A stretch of 64,000 nucleotides of DNA. Origin: Mariannaea sp. PMI_226. Taxonomy: Eukaryota; Ascomycota; Sordariomycetes; Hypocreales; Nectriaceae. This document shows, one piece after another, positions 54,871 to 64,000 of this stretch. The position numbers were made by a program, and so were the translations under genes. The stretch spans positions 558,001-622,000 of the forward strand of contig JANFOG010000014.1 in assembly GCA_024336345.1 (NCBI GenBank). Reading direction: 5' to 3'. Every line of letters begins with the position of its first letter. Position 1 is the first letter of the stretch. The notes under the pieces were generated by a model, which worked only from the letters and a program-made list of their open reading frames with translations, was not told where the DNA came from and made no database searches.

Positions 54871-56209
54871 ATGGAATTTCCTCTCTTTTCTTTGGACAAG
54901 TCTGCGAATGATGCTACCTCATACACGGCCCCTCCGTGTACTGAAGTTATACAGTCGAACCAGTTTTGCACTGCGCCAAGTGGACAATGGCAGCTTACAT
55001 CATCGCAACAATCAGAAAGCTTAGGTGACGAATTTTACATCAGGCCCTCATTTCTAGATCTACCAAGAGGTTAGGACTTTTTCACAGATTCTACCCATTA
55101 CTAATTGACTGAACCGGCCAAATTCGTCAATGTTTTAAAGGAGTTGAGTTGCTAATGTCTCCCTTAAACTACCTACAGGCAAAAGGCGCTGTGGTGCAGG
55201 GAGTCGTATTGCCACTGTGCTCCCTGTTCACGACATGTTCTCCATGGAGTCTGGGAACGAGAGGCTAGGTCAGCCATCTAGCCAGAGCTACTTTAATCCG
55301 GACCCTGGATTCCCTGAATCTATCTCCTGTGTTGGCGAACGTTCCTCAATTTGGGAAGATTTCCCCTCTGCGAACCCAACGACAGCCAGTGACAGGATAG
55401 ATCCTGAAGCAAAACAGATGAGTCGGACAAGGCTTGGGACCAATTGTGACATGAATGAACAGTACATTCCTACAGGAGTGAGCACACTGGAAATGAGGGG
55501 CGAGAAACCCCAAAAATTCTTGCTGGCATGTCCATTTTTCAGGAAAGATGTGCAAAAGTACAGGAATTGTATGAAATTTATGCTGCATCGTGTGAAAGAT
55601 GTCAAACAGCATCTTCAGCGGCACCATATGAAACCCGACTTCTATTGCGCGCGCTGCTTCAAGGTATTCGCCACGTCACAGGCTAGAGATCAGCATTCCC
55701 GTGACATCCAATGCCCATGCAAGGAGGGGCCTAAATTCGACGGCATCTCGGAACAACAGCAAAAGCGGCTCTCTAGAAACAGCAACCGTGGGCGCGATAT
55801 CGATGTGCAGTGGTTTGAGATGTGGGATATCATATTCCCCGGTCACGCCCGGCCTCGAACGTGTTATTTGGGTGATTATGGGGAAGAGTTCGTCTCGCAT
55901 TTGAGGAGCTTCTGGACCAAGGAGAAGTCTGATATCTGGCGTATCGCCCTCGAAGGTAATGCCAGCGAGTTCGACCCCGATTTTTGCGACAGAGTCATGA
56001 ATGTGATGTTTGCTCGTTTTGAGTTGGAAATGTCGAGTTCAGATCACGATAAAAACGAGCAGCCACGACAAGCTAAGAGGGCCTGCGTACGACGTCACTT
56101 AAAGCCAGCGACTGGAGGCGAGAACAAGGTGGACGAGGAGCCGTGGCTCAAAGGGGACAGTGGAAATATCTCCCCACAACTAGAGCTGCACGTGCCAAAG
56201 AGAAATTAA
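54871..56209 (+). CDS. Fungal C2H2-type zinc-finger protein (two exons)
   Basis: Exons are 54871-55069 and 55179-56209 (409 residues). Exon 1 ends G/GTTAGG and exon 2 begins after CTACAG, with phase 1 closing on a Gly codon. Without exon 1 the second exon has no early in-frame ATG in a good position; the next Met codon is at 55235. The conserved core is ACPFFRKDVQKYRNC, RVKDVKQHLQRHH, then FYCARCFKVFATSQARDQHSR and a GI-x3-Q-x3-L type segment (DGISEQQQKRLS). These follow the pattern of a large Pezizomycotina family of C2H2 proteins of uncertain role, often near HET or NLR-like genes. A basic, nuclear-signal-like patch (QAKRACVRRHLK) lies near the C-terminus. Regulation of transcription is a guess from the finger. 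Confidence 0.8.
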
Positions 56210-56796
56210 ACTGGAATATTTTGGATTCCCCCAATGGCTTCGGGATGAATATCAAAGCGAGGAGTAGAAAGGGAAAAGGATTATTTATATGGGAAAGGAT
56301 ATACGCAACCGATTACATTTATATCTCCTTTATTTTTCCGCTCATCATTCCTAGGTTGTAATATGCCGAACACTTCTAGTTCAAGTGATCTAGACGCTGA
56401 TTTTATTTGTTCATGGTGCACTCTCGCATCTCTGTTCCTCTTGTTGCGTGGCTGTGTTGGTTTCTATATCTCCCACTTAGCACGATGAGCTCTGATGAAC
56501 CATACACCTTTAAATGGATAGATGAGCTAGTTTAAATACCCAACCCGGAAAATTTGCAAGCTAACCCTCACCGTCCATTCGCTCCATTTTTGCAGCTTTC
56601 GTGTACTTCAACCCACTTGGCCTTTAGCTTTTAGCGCACCTGTTCTTGGAATTTATCATCACACAAGAAGCCATCATGCTGAAAAGGTCTGAGAGAAAAG
56701 TGATATTTATACTGGAAACAATGGATTATACTTCGCTCAAGAGTCTGGTCGTACGTGCTAGACATGCTCAGTAGCACACAAATATCCAGATCATTA
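56210..56796. other. Intergenic between convergent C2H2 and amylase genes
   Basis: This 0.6-kb stretch contains the two 3' regions and nothing else that I can support. Confidence 0.6.
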
Positions 56797-58477
56797 TCAA
56801 TGTGAGCAAATACCGCTACCAGTAATCTGGCTCATTGGGTACAACACCAAAGGCTGCCCCTTGCTAATTGTGAGACTCAAAGTTCCGCTGCTACTAATAG
56901 TCATCGACTTGCAAGTCAAAATGTCGACAACGACCTGATTTGCCGCGAAGCCCGTCACAGACTGACTCAGAGTGAGGCTCTTGTCTGAAGCCGAGGAGCC
57001 CAACTTACTTAAAACCGAGATGATTTGGTTTCCGTCGAAGCCCTTTCTCATGACGATGGTCGAGCTGTCAGTGTACGGCAGCCAGGCCTGGTACGTGATA
57101 TAGGAGGTGCTCTTGTAGATTGCTTGGTTGCGGACCTGGTTCAGCGCTGCGATGTGAGAATACCATTCTGTTGTGGTATCGAAGCCGGACAGCCAGATTG
57201 CAGCGCGGCCGGTTTGGTCGTCTCCCTTGTAGAACTGCTCCTGTCCCTGAAAGACTATGGGAATGCCGTCTTGAAGAATGGTAAAGGCGATAGCGTTTTT
57301 GTTGAGGGCATTGTCTGTAGTGATGGTGGGAAAGCGGTTCTGGTCGTGGTTCTCCATAAATGTGCCCAAGAGGCTGGAGTTGGTGGTTTGGGTCTTGACT
57401 GTATTCATCCCAGCCGCAAGTTCACTGAAATCGCCGGTGGTGGACCCGAAAGTACGAACAAGCCAGTAGTACATGGGATAATTTAGAACACCGCTCATCA
57501 CTTGTTGGAAAGGATATGTGTAAGCAGGGTCACCTTGGAAAACTTCTCCAAGATTGTAAACCCCGGAAGCTTTCTCGAAAGGAGTGTGGAACGATTTCTC
57601 AACGTGCTTGGCGCTGTCAATTCGAAGGCCATCGATGAAGTAGGTGGTGACAAGCTTGCCGATCCAGTCGAACCAGATAGACCGGACATCGTCATTTTCA
57701 GTACGTAGGTCAGGTAGACTGATGGTGTTGTCGCCTTCCCAACATGTTTGTATGTTGGTTGAATACTCGTCGCTGTAGTCGATCAGACAGAAGTCATGGA
57801 AGTATGAAGACTGTTACCAAAAAGTCAGCGTGTGATCTTGAAGTTTGCAACTACCAGATGTTGCACACACATTTGGGAAAGCATCGTATATGCTATAGTT
57901 GACGCAGTTGCCACAGCCTTGGTAACCCATATGGTTTGCCACAACATCTACCATGAGATACTAATAGCTGGTATTAGCATTCTTACTGTCCGGAGTCACA
58001 ACATCTGCGTGCCATACCATTCCCCTATCGTGAAGGGCGTCTGATAACCGCTTCAAATCATCTGCTGCACCAAAGTGCGAATTGATGCTCCAGATCTTCT
58101 GGGCCCAGTAGCCATGGTACGCTTGCCTATATAAGTAGTGTAAACTATGCAGCCTCTGGTAACTGCCAAGTGGAGCTGAAGCCTGCTCACCCTATACCTT
58201 GATTACCAGGTACTTCGATGTTTGCCACGACGGGAGAGATCCAGATAGCGGTGAAGCCCATCCCCTGGATGTAATCAAGATGGTTGATAATACCGGCAAA
58301 TGATCCTCCACAGTATTGTGCTGCGGAAGAATCGCATGGGGCGGCATTGTTTCCATCAGATCGAGCAAACCGATCAGTCAGCACTTGGTAAATGCTTTGC
58401 TTTGACCATTCGTCTGCTGATAGACAAAAGACGGATGAGATCGCAGCGGCGACCTGAATACCCAACGTGAACTTCAT
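56797..58477 (-). CDS. Secreted GH13 alpha-amylase (TAKA type)
   Basis: The model has four exons, 58477-58198, 58121-58018, 57960-57871 and 57810-56797 (495 residues, near the 499 of TAKA-amylase). It cleaves internal alpha-1,4 bonds of starch outside the cell. Residues 1 to about 21 are a signal peptide. Family landmarks appear in order: [34 protein letters not shown] (across intron 1), DVVANHMG (region I, after intron 2), [11 protein letters not shown] (nucleophile Asp), GEVFQGD (acid Glu) and MENHDQNRF (Asp). The C-terminal beta domain ends GSGICSH; there is no CBM20 starch-binding domain. Introns 2 and 3 are 57 and 60 nt. The catalytic triad is intact, so the enzyme should be active. Confidence 0.93.
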
Positions 58478-59424
58478 CCTGAGGAAGCCGTCGGTGTGAA
58501 GTGGCTGGAGTTTGGCGAAGTTTGGCGAATATCGTAACTTGACATCAGACTTTAAACATAACTCGTAACAAGTATTGAAGTCCTGGTTATTGAATAGGTT
58601 AAATGGTTTCCCCAGATGGCGTTATGTCTGCAATAGGTTTTCGTGGGGTCCTGGTTCACACCCTCTTCGCCTTGCTTAGGAGAAGACGAATGTTCCGGGG
58701 GTATCCTGGTTGTTTCTGGTTTCACCGAGAGTCGGCGCGATTAGACACCCACTTCATCGCTGTTGAGACGGAAGTTGGGGGAGCGATCTGTCGCGCATAA
58801 ATGGTTCATACACACTTTTGCAAACGCATGATTCCCAGGCTTTGAAATACAGGTGTGGGACGTTTTGGTCTGATCTGCATGTGAGGGATGGCGTTCCTTG
58901 GATTTGCACTAGTGGATGGCAGATGATCAAAAGTGAAGTTCTGGATCCTGGGGGGCGTATAGTGCGGAGAAGCCACTGACATCGAATGACATGGCACCCG
59001 ATGAGAGTAGGGAAGACGTTGGCTTACGTCTATAATATATTAATTTATTGGTCCTCAATTGTGCATGAACCTCTTTTTACCCCGATTCCTCTCTCTCTTT
59101 TGATTCTTTAGGTGTTCTGACGAGAAGCTCGAGCGACATGTAGCTCAGCAATTGAGGTCAGAATCTGAGTTTGAATACAATGGGCTATATTATAGGCTAT
59201 ATTGTAACACGTATTAGTATTCTCCGATGTCCTAGATGGTATTTGCTGAACAGACTATTAAATATGTGCGATCTCTGTTATTGATCTGCCGTCTCATGTC
59301 GTTGAATATAACATTAGACTCAATGGAATACACGAGAGTTACGTGCTGCAAGGAATTCAGAGCTTCTTCTTACTGAGATTTCCAGCGTCAGCGTTCCAGT
59401 TCACACTCCCATTCAAATCCTCCC
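58478..59424. other. Intergenic, 0.9 kb
   Basis: It is the promoter of the amylase gene and the 3' side of the HET-domain gene. Small frames near 58603-58997 have no motif. The part from 59030 is AT-rich. Confidence 0.55.
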
Positions 59425-61252
59425 TTAGCAAAGAAATATATCCTCTTCGTCCAGTCCCCATTCTACCCAATCCTCACAATTCTCCTCACTGCCCAACGCC
59501 ATAGGATATCCGTTATGATCAATTTCTTTGCTGAGAATCAATGCCGATCCTACAACCTTGTAATGCCCAACTTTATCTGTCTTGCGCAGAATGAACGGTG
59601 ACTTTGTTCCAAATATCACACAGCAGATATCTCCTTCTTGCACAACCCCGGGCGCTAGACCGTAATACCCACGATTTGTTACCAAGAACCTTTTGTTGTG
59701 TACATCCTCCATTTTTGATGTATGGAAGGCTTCGGCATCCCCGTAGGAAACGTCTTCACGGGAAAGATTACGTGATAGAAGCCGCATGTACGCCGACTGG
59801 CGCGTCTCCCATTCCGTAAATACTCCACGGTAGACCCCGCAACGGAAGATTGTGACAAAGGCTTTGAGAGGGGAGGACAAGTAAGGCAACGGGTTGGGCA
59901 ATGTCGATACGGTCTCCCAGAGCGAGGCAACATCCTCAGATGTCGTGGAACTCTGATCAAATTTTGCAGAGGTGAACGCGACAGTATCTAATAGTATCGC
60001 TCGCACTTCTAAAGTGGTTTGATCGCTTGACACCATTATTTTTGGGGACGATACTTGAGAGACGATGCATCTGCTGAAACGACTGTAATTGTTGAGGGTA
60101 CCCGAGTAGCTCGAATAGAGACGGATATTCCATCGCGGTATCCAAGAAGCAAATTCAGACGCGAGTGTACTGTCATCGTTGTGAAGAAAATGCAAGATGT
60201 CCAGATCCTGGCTTATCCTCAAGTATTCACAAGCAAAGTCGCGATAAATATGCATATCTGGCACCATGTAACTCGGCTTCAAGGTAGGAACCCATTCGTT
60301 GCCGCTTGGGAGACCTAAAAGAGCGTAGATTCTGTCTCTGGGATCAGTAAAGTCAAGCCATCTGGCACAATCCAAGCGCTCGAGAAATTTGAGTGGTTGA
60401 ATTGCACCCTCAAGTCGAAAAGTAACCGCCTCCCGGTTTCGTCGAGTATAGAACCCCTCTAAATGGAGATCTGACAGCCACAGTTTTTTGGATATTCGGA
60501 AGCATAAGTGCCCGGTGAATGCCCCAGATATACGTTTGCACTATTTTCAGCCAGTCGATAGCGGTGTTGGCCCATAGAACCAGTGTTTGGGTGCCAAGTG
60601 CCGCTTCCTGGACCACCCAGCCTCTTCCAAACCAAGGCTTTTGTAGCAGAACATTGAATGATTCCCATCCGCCGTGCGAGAGAAGCGGGTCACTGTCGCT
60701 GGGAAACGGGAAACTCCTTGGGCGCCATGAGAAATCAGCCCGTCCAAAGACATCTTGCGTCATAGAATCGACCTTTGACACAAGATCTGCCACAATAGGC
60801 GCATGGACTCGGTCAGATATGCCCATGCAGATGAGCGTACAAATCGACGTCTTGTATATTTGCCCCATCATAGATACTTGATGCCCGCGCTCTTCAGCAT
60901 CTGTCTGGTTGATGCAAATCAAGTCTACCCAAAGGGTCCGTGGTTTGTTTACAAGTCGGACCTGGTGCAGGGCTTCCAACAGATTTTCTGTAATGTAGAA
61001 GGCATTCCCATCGCAAGTAATTGGCCTGTTCTTGGCTGATGATCCCCAAACATAGGAAATTGCCTCGAAAGGTGGAAATTCCTCTAGTCTGGCAGTGTAT
61101 AGGTTGCAGACAAGAGGATCGGTGTCTGAACTTGCCGGCTGGAGCACTAGGTATCGAGCGAAGCCACCAACTGGGAGCGATTTATACTCATATTTGTGTC
61201 CCTGTTGTGGATTTTCTGCCAGGGTTCCGAGACGAATTTGCTGTTCCGACAT
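59425..61252 (-). CDS. HET-domain protein, reading frame broken at a six-base homopolymer
   Basis: The start at 61252 (MSEQQIRLG) is preferred; an in-frame Met codon at 61372 would add 40 residues. The N-terminal part is a clear heterokaryon-incompatibility domain: FEAISYVWGSS, ITENLLEALHQVR, LWVDLICINQTDAEERGHQV, MGQIYKTS, and PWFGRGWVVQEAAL. This frame ends at a stop near 60413. The C-terminal part (LDFTDPRDRIYALLGL, then GYYGLAPGVVQEGDICCVIFG) continues in another frame open to 59425. Both frames read sensibly up to the T6 run (A6 in the gene) at 60484-60489: before it LMLPNIQK, after it LWLSDLHLEGFYTRRN in the second frame. One base too many in that run explains the break; an intron with donor GTGCAA and an acceptor near 60459 is a weaker alternative. 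HET proteins trigger non-self recognition death in fungi. Confidence 0.78.
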
Positions 61253-62262
61253 GGTGAGATGGGGATTCTTATTTGGGCAGTCAAGAATCTCTTGTGAAAA
61301 CAATGCAGAGTAATAAGCTGAGGTGGTTTCATGGGGGATTTCTGCCTGGAGCTGCAATCTGACCAAGATCACAACTCAATGATAATTGTGACTTCATTAT
61401 GTCAGCATTCCTCCTCAGTATCCCTGCCTTCTTTAGCAGGTTAGGTTGGTCGAGTTGGGGGCTGAGGACATTCTGTGGGTAGAATTCTGATTGATCAGTC
61501 GCCATTGAATTACTGAGGCGTTACGTCTGATCATCTGTCAAGCGTAAATCGAAACAAATCAATTAGTCTTGAAGGGTGAGCCAGCTAGTAGACTAAATTA
61601 GATCTCCCATTTGCCCTAAGCTTCTGTGAAATGGGTATCTCTGATTTTATGAATCGCCATTTATGGTGTCCGAGTTGCCAGCAACTTTGGAGTCAAATGA
61701 CGTCCTGTATCCCTTCATAATTTCAAAGGGACCTAGGCTTTCGAATCAAGACAGGGTAACACCGAAGGTACGAAATGCCTCTTTGAATGAGAAGTTTAAT
61801 TGTAGAGCATTTCCCTGTAGGCTCATCAACTTCTTTTTTATTTCTGCCTGCTTTTCTTCTATCTTATGAAGTTCCAGTAGCCGCTGTCACCCAATCCCGA
61901 GCTCAGTGTACTGGTCTGTCTAGTTTTAACTTCAAAATGGGAAAATATACTTTAAGTTATGATTTCTTAATGTAGGCAACTGATAAAATATTTCTGAATA
62001 CCTTCAATGTGGTGTACGCAATTGGTCTTGCCTGTATTCTACAGATCTGGGTTACAGGAAGCATAAAAAAGATACCACAGAGCCATTATGCAGTCTCGTC
62101 GAATGGGATTTGTAGATTGCTTTGGACTTTTTGAAGATTTCCAATTAGCCAGGGCGCCAATCGATGAACGCAACCCCGTTGGAACTGGCCCTGGTGGCCT
62201 GTTCTTCGTCAGTGCCGTCTCTTTTGTCAGACGCTGCGAGTATCATCTGGCTTCACAGGAAG
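61253..62262. other. Intergenic, 1 kb, AT-rich
   Basis: It is the upstream side of the HET-domain gene and the 3' side of the terminal C2H2 gene. No supported coding or RNA feature is seen. Confidence 0.55.
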
Positions 62263-64000
62263 TTACAGATAATTGTGAGCTGGCTGCTCGGCATATGGCA
62301 GGCCACCGTTATCGGTCTTCTGTGAGTTCCAAAGTACATGTGTGGCCTTGAACTTCTCAAGAAGTGTTGAATCGTCTGCTGCTGTTTTTGAGGTCCCAAG
62401 AATTTCCTGTGCCTTGGCCCGTAGGTCGTCATCGGTCGGGAAATGAAGGCTTTCCATACATTGATCAATGTATAGGTTGAGACCGTGCTCAAGCTCACGA
62501 GAGCTGAATACTGAAGCAGGAGGGCTATAATGCCCCGTATAGAGAGCCTGAGCATACTGATTAGCTGTCTTGTAGCTCACATTATATGTTCGATAATCGA
62601 CAGCCACAGGAACGTCCTCGGTGAACTCGATCAGCTTTCCACTCTTTGGTTTTACGTAAGGTGGGCGAAAGCCAATGCCACCTTCCGATATCCTCCACGG
62701 CCGAGGTGCAACAACGGGTGGTAGACCAGGTCCTTCATCTGCGGGAGCAAGGCCCATGTCACGCTTAAAGCGAGCGAGCCACTCCGCGTTGTCGGCGGCC
62801 GTTTGATTCCATGGGTCGTCGTCGTCGTAAATAATCCAGCGAGCTTGGTTTTGTAGTTCTTCATCGGTCGGAATCTACATGATCTCAGTAAGTACTGACC
62901 CTTCAATCTAAGAACAGCGATAAAGAGATAATATCAAAGGGATACACCGCTCTGTACTTACATGCTGACGAGGATTGTTCGGGCTCAGAGAGCTGCGTAC
63001 AAATCGGGTGAGTTCTGTCTCCAATCTCCGGTAGCAATTCGCATCGGTTAAGAAATGTTTTGATGGGCGCATAACATTGGCTCTAGACGCAGGCTGACTT
63101 TGGGGGAGATGGTATGTCGACCTGTCTAGAAAAGAGCCAGGTTGAGGGCTATCTGTAGTCGATGTGGTCCCGCCGAAGATGTAGTCGCCGGTTAGGCTCC
63201 AATGCATTGGTAAGAGAGGATCTAGGTCTATCATTTCGTCGCTAAAACCGTTGGCCGAAGAATGGTCAGTCTGAAGGGGCAAGTGTTGTGCAACTTCCTT
63301 TGAAGAGAAGCCACTATTCATAGCAAGTAATATTTCGGGATTGCTTTGGGAATTGGAAACATCTTGGTTCCAAAGGTTTCCAGTACCATCGTTGACAAGG
63401 TATGTTTGAGATTGCGTGTATGAGTCCAATACAGCCATCTCAGAAAAGTTTGTAAGTTGAATCCGATCGTCTAAGGTAGACGGTTTATTGTGAATATCAA
63501 CATGCAGAGCAGTATTGGAATCCATCAATCCAGGGGAGAGGTGGTACGGTGCAAAGTCAGGGTTTCCATATGGTTCATGGTTCTCGGTTAATTCACCGTA
63601 GCTAGTGATTTCATTGCAGGCCCGGTATGGGTTTGGGCTGTTGCGCTCGAAATGTATGAGATCTAGAGTGACTGTCAACGTGCGGGAACGTTGCATATTT
63701 AGTGGAGGAATCATCACACTCACAAGGCGGTATAGCATTCTCGACATTCCGCAACACCTCTGCTTCCAGGCCCCAGTCCCCTGCCCAATCAGCCATAGAT
63801 TTTCCACTGTTAAAGTGGCCAGCTATATGGTCGGCTCGGTCATCCCAAGTTTTTAGCAAGAGTCCGCAAATGCCACAACGAGATCGAATTTCCGGTGTGG
63901 TCATCTTCCATTTCGCCATGGACCAGCTCTGGAATTTGACATCATGAACCAGGCGCAGGTGCTGTTGGATATTGTCCTTTCTATAGAATGTCCTCTCACT
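62263..64000 (-). CDS. Fungal C2H2 transcription-factor-like protein (5' end outside window)
   Basis: The visible exons are 64000-63724 (open at the edge), 63671-62962 and 62874-62263, about 533 residues. The first exon has FYRKDNIQQHLRLVH, the second half of a C2H2 finger, and then CGICGLLLKTWDDRADHIAGHF, a degenerate C2H2 finger, followed by WAGDWGLEAEVLRNVENAIPP. The last exon has PTDEELQNQARWIIYDDDD, PWNQTAADNAEWLARFKRD, a block I recall from a conserved Pezizomycotina C2H2 protein family (often annotated as transcription factor or homeobox/C2H2). The middle exon is Ser/Pro/Asn-rich and disordered. The intron at 63672-63723 is 52 nt and the one at 62875-62961 is 87 nt. Phases close at both junctions. 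Its DNA target and role are unknown. Confidence 0.82.

Noticed and set aside
60460..60545. Intron in the HET-domain gene joining the two frames
   Set aside because: A donor GTGCAA and acceptor pair would keep phase, but it would remove sequence that reads as good protein in both frames up to the A6 run, and no branch site is evident.
61253..61372. N-terminal extension of the HET-domain gene
   Set aside because: The 40 extra residues have no recognisable feature; MSEQQIRLG at 61252 is a more natural start, although the longer form cannot be excluded.

Overview
The window looks like nuclear chromosomal DNA of a filamentous ascomycete (Pezizomycotina, most likely a Sordariomycete; that rank is inference). 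Genes carry short introns of 54-196 nt with GTAWGT-like donors and CTAAY-like branch sites. Intergenic stretches are long, pyrimidine-rich or AT-rich, and hold many homopolymers and microsatellites. The protein set (GH75 chitosanase, fungal SDR, Met8 siroheme synthase, Pep7/Vac1, APSES factor Mbp1, Fta1/CENP-L, HET-domain protein, fungal C2H2 factors) is typical of this group. I found no tRNA, rRNA, CRISPR array or intact transposon.

Layout. 0-6 kb: the C-terminal part of a GT4 glycosyltransferase (cut by the left edge), then a secreted GH75 chitosanase. 6-15.5 kb: a 5'-nucleotidase-like metallophosphoesterase, an alpha/beta hydrolase, a 3.8-kb non-coding stretch, and a secretory-pathway single-span protein of unknown role. 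16-26.6 kb: an SDR, two small single-span proteins in tandem (one with PPxY motifs), an NAD(P)-binding NmrA/TIP30-like protein, and a cysteine-rich single-span surface protein. 29-44 kb is mostly housekeeping: Fta1, a GCY/GLD-type aldo-keto reductase, Met8 and Vac1 (divergent pair), and Mbp1. This block is interrupted by a 4-kb AT-rich gap (30.5-34.5 kb) with a decayed, duplicated coding fragment. 46-52.5 kb: a secreted GH23-type lytic transglycosylase, a LYR-type protein and a GNAT acetyltransferase. 54.8-64 kb is the most accessory-looking part: a two-exon C2H2 protein, a secreted GH13 alpha-amylase, a HET-domain gene whose frame is broken at a six-base homopolymer, and a second C2H2 factor cut by the right edge.

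Functional themes. Three secreted hydrolases act on polymers (chitosan, starch, peptidoglycan). At least four proteins have one transmembrane span. Promoter motifs suggest two regulatory links: a CACGTG box upstream of the nucleotidase-like gene and a cluster of CCCCT/AGGGG elements upstream of the aldo-keto reductase. All exon models were built by hand from splice signals and reading phase. Every multi-exon model given closes to a whole number of codons, but none has been checked against transcripts.

The best leads for something undescribed are the tandem small membrane proteins (18.4-20.1 kb), the two-repeat cysteine-rich receptor-like protein, the fungal peptidoglycan-type enzyme, and the HET/C2H2 neighbourhood at the right end.
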